NCBI GenBank assembly: GCA_021234155.1
Contig: JAJEKV010000210.1
Location: 88,501 to 152,500 of the forward strand
DNA: 64,000 nucleotides
Direction of reading: 5' to 3'
Origin: Isoetes taiwanensis
Lineage: Eukaryota; Streptophyta; Lycopodiopsida; Isoetales; Isoetaceae
Shown piece after piece: positions 57,446 to 64,000 of this stretch (its first letter is position 1; every line of letters begins with the position of its first letter). A model generated the notes under the pieces. It was not told the origin of the DNA. It saw only the letters and a list, made by a program, of their open reading frames with translations, and ran no database searches. Made by a program: the position numbers and the translations under genes.

Positions 57446-58955
57446 ATAAAGAGTTGCAAGAAAGAGTTACCAAGAGAAGGAATAAGGAAATATTTACTGC
57501 ACAAAAGTGACAAAAGTGAGAGCAAAATGCATTAGCCATCAAGCCCTAAGAAATCATATGTGCGATCATTACAAATGAAAGATACACATTATAACTCCCA
57601 ATGTTCAAAGATGGCTTTACCAAATAACAAATAATGTCTGATATTAATAAGGCCAAATGGAAACTGATATGGTTAAAGGATTCTTTAAGATGATAGCCAC
57701 TTGTTCAACAGTTAAAAGAATAGAACACAGAAGAGATAACTCCTTAGAGTCTTATAAGAGCTTGATCAAGAACAAAAGTACTTGGTTTCCACAACCAAGC
57801 TATTGGAGCACCCAGTTTCCACCCAACCGGGTCCAAAAAACTAAGGCAATTCCAAGGGATTTAGGGAAATGAAAGATTAAGACTCCTCTTCCTTTAGCAT
57901 ATGATCTTCCAATTTACAACAGCATTTAGGCTTTGCTAAGCTAAACAAGAAGAATCGACAATAAATAAGCTTGATCCAAATCTTCCGCAGCACCAGGAAG
58001 GCAAGATTCGAATCTCCAGCCTATCTAGAGTCCCTGCAGGTCGAACTCAGAAAGTGACAGCCAGGAACTCAGTCGGAAGCCTGCTCTCCCGGATTGATGT
58101 CTGAAGTCTGCTTCTGCTTTCCAATCTGTGCTGGCCGCCCCTTCTAAAAACAGATCTGGCCGCCCCCTTGATTTATCCTGTTCACGCTTTCCGCAAATTT
58201 GTCTCCCTCTTTCCAGAAATAGTGAAGCTTGCTTTTTCGTTAAAGTATCATGCCTTATAAAATATCTTCCTTACTTTAAGGTCTATAATTGCACGCCCCC
58301 TTTTTAAGGTCTATAATTGCACGCCCCCTTCTTAGGGCGCTTTCCCATGGACGGCCGGACCTGGATGAGGTCAGGCCCAGGTCCAAAAGTATTCTTCGTG
58401 ATTATTTTCTGAGTGAGGTTCTTAACCTCAGCCACTCCGGTTCTCAGCTCATGGGAACGTCGGAGAAGCAGACCAGACCTTCAGGAAACCTGGAGGTTTT
58501 CTGCCCATGGGAAATCACCCTTAAACCATTAGAAATCATATGCCCATATGCCCCATTACCATGCCCCATTGCCTTAATTTTCTTGGACCACTCCCCCTAG
58601 CATGCTCCATATCAGAAACCCTCATGTTCTTGGCATCAAGATAACATGAAACTAAGAAGCATGCCATGCATTTTTTGATCTATCATCATAATCAGAAGTC
58701 TTACCAACTTCACGTACTCATCTATTCATGCTAAGCAAACATATAGATGTTCATGATTGACCAAGGAGTAGACATAAACTTAATTTAATTTGATTTGATT
58801 TATGTCTAATGCTCACTTGAGCCTTGAGAGACCATGGAGCACATGGAGCAAATGTTTACATCTTTAGTAATAAGGCACATTATGCATTCACTACCCTTAT
58901 GTATGGTCCTAGAAACATTGGTGACAAAGATAATAGTGAGTAAAATTATGTCGCC
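57446..58955. other. Gene-poor stretch
   Basis: No gene recognised. It includes a GC-richer segment at 58020-58520 with GGCCGCCCC repeated, and the small tandem repeat at 58279-58334. This may be remnant LTR sequence, but I found no ends. Confidence 0.45.
58279..58334. repeat. Tandem duplication, period 28 bp
   Basis: AAGGTCTATAATTGCACGCC followed by CCCTTTTT or CCCTTCTT, two copies in direct contact. Confidence 0.9.
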
Positions 58956-58959
58956 TGGA

Positions 58960-61275
58960 TGCCAAAACTGAACCTAATATGTATATATCCAGCACATTGC
59001 AAAAAAACATGATGTTCATCTTCTATATACCCTGCATTGCATACCTTACATAATCTTTCTTGCAATGGAATCTTTATCTATCTTCCTGTTTCTACTTCCA
59101 GCTTATGTGCACATGTTCTATATCTCGCTATCAACTGTTTATGTAATTTTGGTATGCATGCCTTCAGATAATTTTTACATTCATAAGCATCTAGATGGTT
59201 GACACTAGTCTGATATTGTATCATTCGTTTCCCATGTTCGGCCCATAGACGGTCTATTGCTAGCTTTTCTATCAAAATTCTCGCTTCCTGCTTATCAGTC
59301 AGCCAATTTAAGCTGTCCATGCCCCATCTGTTCATCCAAAGCATAAGACTTCTCTTCCATCTTGGATTTGAATCTAGCATAGCTCGATGGGATAAGCCAT
59401 CCAATTTTTTGTTCCCTAACGAGTTATAGAATTTATGGGCCTGATATAAGCTCTCGAGTTCGATTGGGACATGCCCACTTCTGCCAACATTATAGCATAT
59501 GGAACTTGGGATTAGATGCCAAGTTCCTCTCTCAATAACATTTTCTAAACTGTTTCTATCTGTTTCCACATCTGGGTTGAGATCCCAGGACCCCAGATAG
59601 GCACATCGTATGGCAGAATGATTTGAACAAGCGTCTTAAACAAGATTCTTTTCAATCTCCATTCAATGAGCGATGCCTTGCTGCACTTTGCCAACATGCT
59701 ATACAAGGTGGCTTTTCCTCCTGACACTCTTCTTTTTGTACAGTTCTTCCAACTATAGTTAGATGCTATATCTATGCCGAAATATTTATACCAGTCCAAA
59801 GTCTCTAGAACTTGCCCCTTGTATGTGAAATCCAGTCTGTCTTTGATGCCAAATATCATGACCTTCAATTTAGTTACATTCACACTCATGCATTTTGCTT
59901 CACTGAATGCTTCTAAGCTGTTCAAATGATCTTGTAATACTTTCTGTTTGCTTGCTAACAATACCACATCATCTGCATAGAGAAGAAGTTGGATAATATA
60001 CATGCCTAGTTTTGTGCCCGCAAGAGATCTGGCTCTCAACCAATCATCCAATTCATCCACGAAAATTCTGGACAGGGTCGGAGATAAAGGGTAGCCCTGA
60101 CGTACCCCTATGGTACTCTTAATTTCCATGTCAAGATCCCATGAGACTTTTACCAACACCTCAGCATATAACTTTGAGACTGCCTCTTTAATATTTTGAG
60201 GAACACCAATCTGTTGCAATCTATCACTAAGCTTTTTGCATGGCACATTGTCGAATGCTTTAGCAAAATCTATGAATGCTATATATAGGATGCATTTGGA
60301 GCTTTTGCCTTTTCTATCAAAGTCCTGAGGATAAGCACATGATCCAATGTGTTATGATTACCTCTGGAACCTGCTTGATACTCTGAGCATATGGCCATTT
60401 TCTCTGCCAGGAGCTTAGTTTCCATTCCAAAAGGTTGCCTAGAATTTTGGCGGAGACACTACCAATCAAAATTGTTCTGTAGTTTCTTCCTACCTTTTTG
60501 TCTCCTCCATTGTGAATTGGATGAACACGGTTGGTTCTTTAGTTGGATGGCAGCCCTTGCATGAGGCTTTTATTCATCAGATTTGTCAGGATAGATAGGG
60601 TCTCATCACCCCCTCCCCAACTTGAAAAGATCCACATAGAAGCCATCTGCATCATGTGCCTTGGATCGCTTTGGATAGGCAATCACTAACCTCTGATATA
60701 GTGAATATGTTTGCACTAAAGAGCCATTTTTGGCATCCCATTTGCGCCCTCCTTTTCATAAATATCTTTCACTAAATTGGACAAGGCTTCCATGTCCAAA
60801 ATAGCTTGCTCTGATCTGCCTTGAAGCATGTCCCAAAAGCTTTTTGAAATTTTCCTAAATTGGTCAGATAACTTTGCCTGCTGTTGTGCACAAAAGTCAT
60901 GCTTTTTTTGTCTGATCAAGTTCTTATACCATTTAGTTTTGTATATACAATTTTGTGGTAATGTGCTTCTCGCCTCTTGGCATTCAGAATCCCACCATGA
61001 ATTGCAAGGCGTACCTTGTAGGCATTTTTTGGACAAACCAAATATATGTCTAGCTGCCTCAAATATAATGTCCTAGAACTGTTTTGCATCTGCTTCAGAA
61101 TTCCCTGACCCAGTGGCTTTAGTAAGGCGCTCCTCTACTAATTTTGTGTATGCCAAGTGATGCTCATAGTTAACCTTGAGCTTGGGATGGTAACATGGCT
61201 TTGCACTTTTGAATTTGCTTGCAGCTTAAGCATTATATATAGTGGGGTATGATTCGATTCTGGTAGAACTAAAAA
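58960..61275 (-). mobile_element. LINE fragment with reverse transcriptase, 5'-truncated
   Basis: Minus-strand order: ESNHTPLYIML near 61262, an endonuclease end (SDH-like box); linker 61200-60716 (WWDSECQEARSTL, FWDMLQGR); reverse transcriptase with NYRTILIGSVSAKILGN near 60480, FIDFAKAFDNV near 60270, GVRQGYPLSPTLS and the catalytic LLLYADDVVLLA at about 59985; then a connection region to 59078 and a zinc-knuckle CKVCNAGYIEDEHHVFLQC near 59030. Stops and frameshifts separate the segments, so it is inactive. It belongs to the same broad LINE group as the short 3' ends in this window, whose C-termini share the RIETGR and EDExH pattern. The 3' end near 58960 lacks an obvious tail. Confidence 0.88.
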
Positions 61276-61474
61276 TATTTGTTAGATTAAATCATACTCC
61301 TTCAATTCCCGCTGCAAAATTGCAGCAGTAGCACATCTACATGTTATGAGAACTTGATACCCTTTGCAAAATTGAAGTACATCTAGATGTTATAAGAATT
61401 TGATATAGTAAGAGAAGGAACCTTACATAATTTTGTATTTTTCTAATTTTCCTTGCCGTCCCTCCCCCTTTCCC

Positions 61475-61511
<37 letters not shown>

Positions 61512-62300
61512 ATTTTCCTGATTTTTCTGACCATCGATTATATGGATAGTGTCAAGAACTTTTTACAGGATATTCTTTTTTTGTAAATAGTTCCTTTACA
61601 TATCCCCTCCCCCCTTTTTTAAAGAACGAGAAAACTATTTATAAAAGAAAAAAAGAATATTTAACATAATAACAGGGGGTTTCCTTTGTGTTTTTTGTAC
61701 GCTTTTTCATTTAGTTTGTTATGATTTGATTGACGTATTCATCTGACTGTACTAAATAATATTTCTAGAGTGCAGTCTTTTCCTTGTTGTTGATTTCAAA
61801 ATAAAATAAAAGGAGAGATCGGGTAGTTGTGTGTGTTTTTTCTCCTGCTTTATTTTGTATTTCAGATAATGGAACAATTTTTTAGCATGAAGTGCTTGAG
61901 GCCCTTCAGTATAGGGTTGGCCCACAATCATCTTCAAATTTTCTCATCCGTCAAATGTGAAATGAATTACCCTATCTCAATGCTGCTATTTGATTGTGTT
62001 CTTTTTTAGGGTTGGGTGCTCGTATCATAATAGCTGCAACTTGCGCATGGAGCAGCGGATTTGCAAACTAGGATTTACATTAATTTAAATCCAGACTACA
62101 CTGAACCTTTCCCATTGTTGCTGGCTTACACCATCTGTATCTTTCTTGTCTTGTTAGCATAATTTGTAAGGAGGAAATTACAAAGGAAAAAGTGGACGGT
62201 TGGTGAGATTCGTATTTGCAGGTAAAGAAGAAATTACAAAGGAAAAAATGGACGATGGTGGATCTGTGGTTGCAGGCCCACAAACTTACGAATATGAGAG
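61276..62300. other. Gene-poor stretch with homopolymers
   Basis: A 32 nt T run (about 61478-61509) and several A/T and C runs. An imperfect duplication around GTAAGGAGGAAATTACAAAGG near 62167-62250. No gene recognised. Confidence 0.55.
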
Positions 62301-62376
62301 GGATAACACCCTGGAACGAGGGTGTTATGCCCTTTATTATAGTATGGCATAACGCCTGAGTTCTAGGGTGTTATCC
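62301..62376. repeat. Hairpin with 31 nt arms
   Basis: GGATAACACCCTGGAACGAG ... GTTATGCC (62301-62331) pairs with GGCATAACGCC ... GGGTGTTATCC (62346-62376) with five mismatches and a 14 nt AT-rich loop. Each arm is itself partly palindromic (AACACCCT ... AGGGTGTT). Confidence 0.85.
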
Positions 62377-63089
62377 GCCTTAACAACCTGGGCCGAGAGT
62401 TTTATAGTGGTTTTGTAGTGGTTTTATGGTGGTTTTTATAACAAACTAGGTGTTTATGCACTTTTTAATGTGTTACTAGTGGGTAACACTCTTGCAACAG
62501 GTAACACTCTTGCAACCAACGGCTGAGCTCTGATCTCAGCCTTAAAACTTGAGACCAGGTTGTTAAGGTATGTGCTCTGTCCGATTTCTTGGTCCGTGAG
62601 AGAACCGGATGGAATGTTTAAGGCAAGATCAATTCTTGGCCTGCAAGAGAGTCACATAAGCTTGCATGTGTTCATGTTCTTCACTTTTACGGCCCTTGGT
62701 GTTATGCTTATGCAAGAATATTCAAATGGGTGTGGCTTATCCAGTGTCCTGTAGATACATGAGAAGCTTAAATGTTTTGTTTGTTTACTCGGAGGTTATA
62801 AACAAAGTCCCTTCCAATTTGGGGAACACAGACCCTTGGGGATCGGGCGCTTGCCAGGAAACAGATTTAAAGTTGCAGATATTTGCTGGATAATGGAGTT
62901 GAAAAGCACATTGAAGCAAAATTCTTTGTTAAGAGACAAGTCTATTTCTTCCCACGCAGGAGTAGAGATGAGATGGCTGCAAAGTGGAGGATATCTTTAA
63001 TTCCTAGGGCTTAAATCCAGCACCATGGCAGATTGGTCCCTTTGAACTAGTTTAGGCAGAAATAATACATCTGCTCAAGTTTCTGTATC
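62377..63089. other. Gene-poor spacer
   Basis: A 19 bp tandem repeat (GGTAACACTCTTGCAAC) near 62474-62514. Otherwise nothing recognised; it is the 3' flank of the minus-strand gene at 63.1 kb. Confidence 0.5.
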
Positions 63090-63989
63090 TCAGAGGCTAG
63101 ACGAAGATAGTTGACACAACAGTCTCGAAATGTTTTCCTTAAAGAAGGTGGATGTAAGATAAAGCAGATTTTCCAAAGGCTGGATCCGAGGTAGGATTCT
63201 GTCACGACATACACGATCAATAGTCTTCTTAATAGCTAATGACGGTTTACCCCTTATAATCTTGGCAATAAGGGCTTGATTATCAAGGTAACGAATTAGG
63301 TTTGCCACCTGGGGGATATGCAGGGAGACATAAGTCTATTCACCCATACTAGGACAAACAATGGCATCAGCATTCTCAACGGGCAAAGCAGGCTCCAAAG
63401 AGGTCATTGCTCAATAATACGTCTCCAACCAGTAGTAGGAATTGTTGAGCCAAGAGCAATTTACCAGAAAGGACTGAGTAGAATCTGTTTCCAGGTTACT
63501 GAAAATCAAAAGTCTGACCAGTCTTTGGACAAATGCAGGATCAGCTCCACGTATAGCAAAGCCCCCAACAGGAGAAAACAGCCTGCTGCAACTGCCTTCG
63601 ATTGATAATAGAACCCTAGAGCTGCAATATTGGACCCTCAATATATCCCCACCAAATGTAGTCAGTACTCACAAGAATAACAGATTGAGTGATGGTTGAG
63701 ATATCAAGCGAAAAGGAAGATGGAATGGAAAAAACAGAAGAAGCAGGTGGCTAGAATTAGAGGAAAAAGCTAGATACTCCATACTAAGGCCACATCAGAA
63801 GGATTTGTAGAGCTCCAAAGTAATGTAATCAGTGAAGGCTTCATAGTATAGGAAAACCTTAGCAATAGGTGGTCTATCTGCATCAAGGTAAGCAATTCTA
63901 AATTCCACTTTATCAGCAGACGAATCTTGCGTGGGATGGGAGTGTTCTCCTATGAAGAAGATCTCAGGGAAAACAGTTTCCTCCACCAA
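63090..63989 (-). CDS. Last exons of an unidentified gene, continues beyond the window
   Basis: Two exons fit exactly: 63621-63465 (PVGGFAIRGADPAFVQRL, then ETDSTQSFL) and 63308-63090 (VANLIRYLDNQALIAKII, then TIDRVCRDRILPRIQPLENL, stop at 63090). Acceptors are TTGCAG and CCCCAG, the donor is GTAAAT, and the junction is in phase. A third frame, 63989-63795, is protein-like (FFIGEHSHPTQDSSADKV, VFLYYEAFTDYITLELY) and is probably an upstream exon, but I could not find its donor. The chain looks helical, without membrane segments or known motif. No family recognised. Its 5' part would lie beyond 64000. Confidence 0.5.
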
Positions 63990-64000
63990 GAAGGCCCAAA

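Noticed and set aside
58279-58334. Short direct repeats resembling a CRISPR unit
   Set aside because: Only two copies in direct contact, no spacers, plant context.
61337-61534. Lysine-rich minus-strand frame
   Set aside because: Produced by the 32 nt T run.

Overview
The window looks like nuclear DNA of a land plant: AT-rich, with GT-AG introns, intron-rich genes of plant families (CTF2/MO1-type FAD monooxygenase, ELMO-domain protein, phosphatidylglycerophosphate phosphatase), plant-type LINEs, an LTR with a Met-initiator-like primer site, and many microsatellites. The abundance of LINEs with microsatellite tails and of DUF7869-type transposase-like genes makes me think of a seedless vascular plant such as a fern; this is a guess from memory, not a measurement.

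Layout. 1-11.5 kb: no recognisable gene; decayed repeats, LINE ends and tandem duplications. 11.58-14.03 kb and 26.76-29.13 kb: two intact six-exon paralogues of an FAD-dependent monooxygenase, same strand, same intron phases. The 12.7 kb between them is filled with repeats: an inverted-motif array (15.8-16.5 kb), a large foldback element split by a LINE (17.1-19.1 kb), an LTR-like unit (20.3-20.6 kb) and a decayed L1-type LINE (21.9-26.35 kb). 29.9-34.1 kb: hairpins and a broken DUF7869-type gene (element A) with a LINE end inside it. 35.0-36.6 kb: a GGAGGTTTCC array and a LINE 3' end with an expanded hexanucleotide.

38.16-49.4 kb is the most unusual part. On the minus strand a five-exon gene of about 1,220 codons can be followed through four phase-consistent introns. 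It joins a ParB/DGQHR-like domain, a degenerate N6-methyltransferase-like domain and an FCP1/NIF-like HAD phosphatase domain, but carries five single-base frame breaks. Head to head with it, across a 0.5 kb spacer with four copies of a TCGACTTTTAATCGA-type palindrome, lies a plus-strand exon of a DUF8039-like domain, then a broken DUF7869-type gene (element B). A motif family around CACGCCAGGCGTG recurs through this region, including one intron and a 0.3 kb hairpin. I suggest this is one composite mobile or selfish locus, decayed here.

49.6-53.0 kb: two truncated host pseudogenes, the 3' half of a phosphatidylglycerophosphate phosphatase gene (last exon tandemly duplicated) and the ELMO core of an ELMO-domain gene (stop plus frameshifts). 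54-61.3 kb: LINE ends, a small TIR element beside a GC-rich islet, and a 2.3 kb LINE fragment with reverse transcriptase. 62.3 kb: a strong hairpin. 63.1-64 kb: last exons of an unidentified minus-strand gene that continues beyond the window.

Only the two monooxygenase genes look fully functional. Nothing suggests a pathway linking the other genes; they look like an accumulation of transposons and gene fragments around a tandem gene pair.
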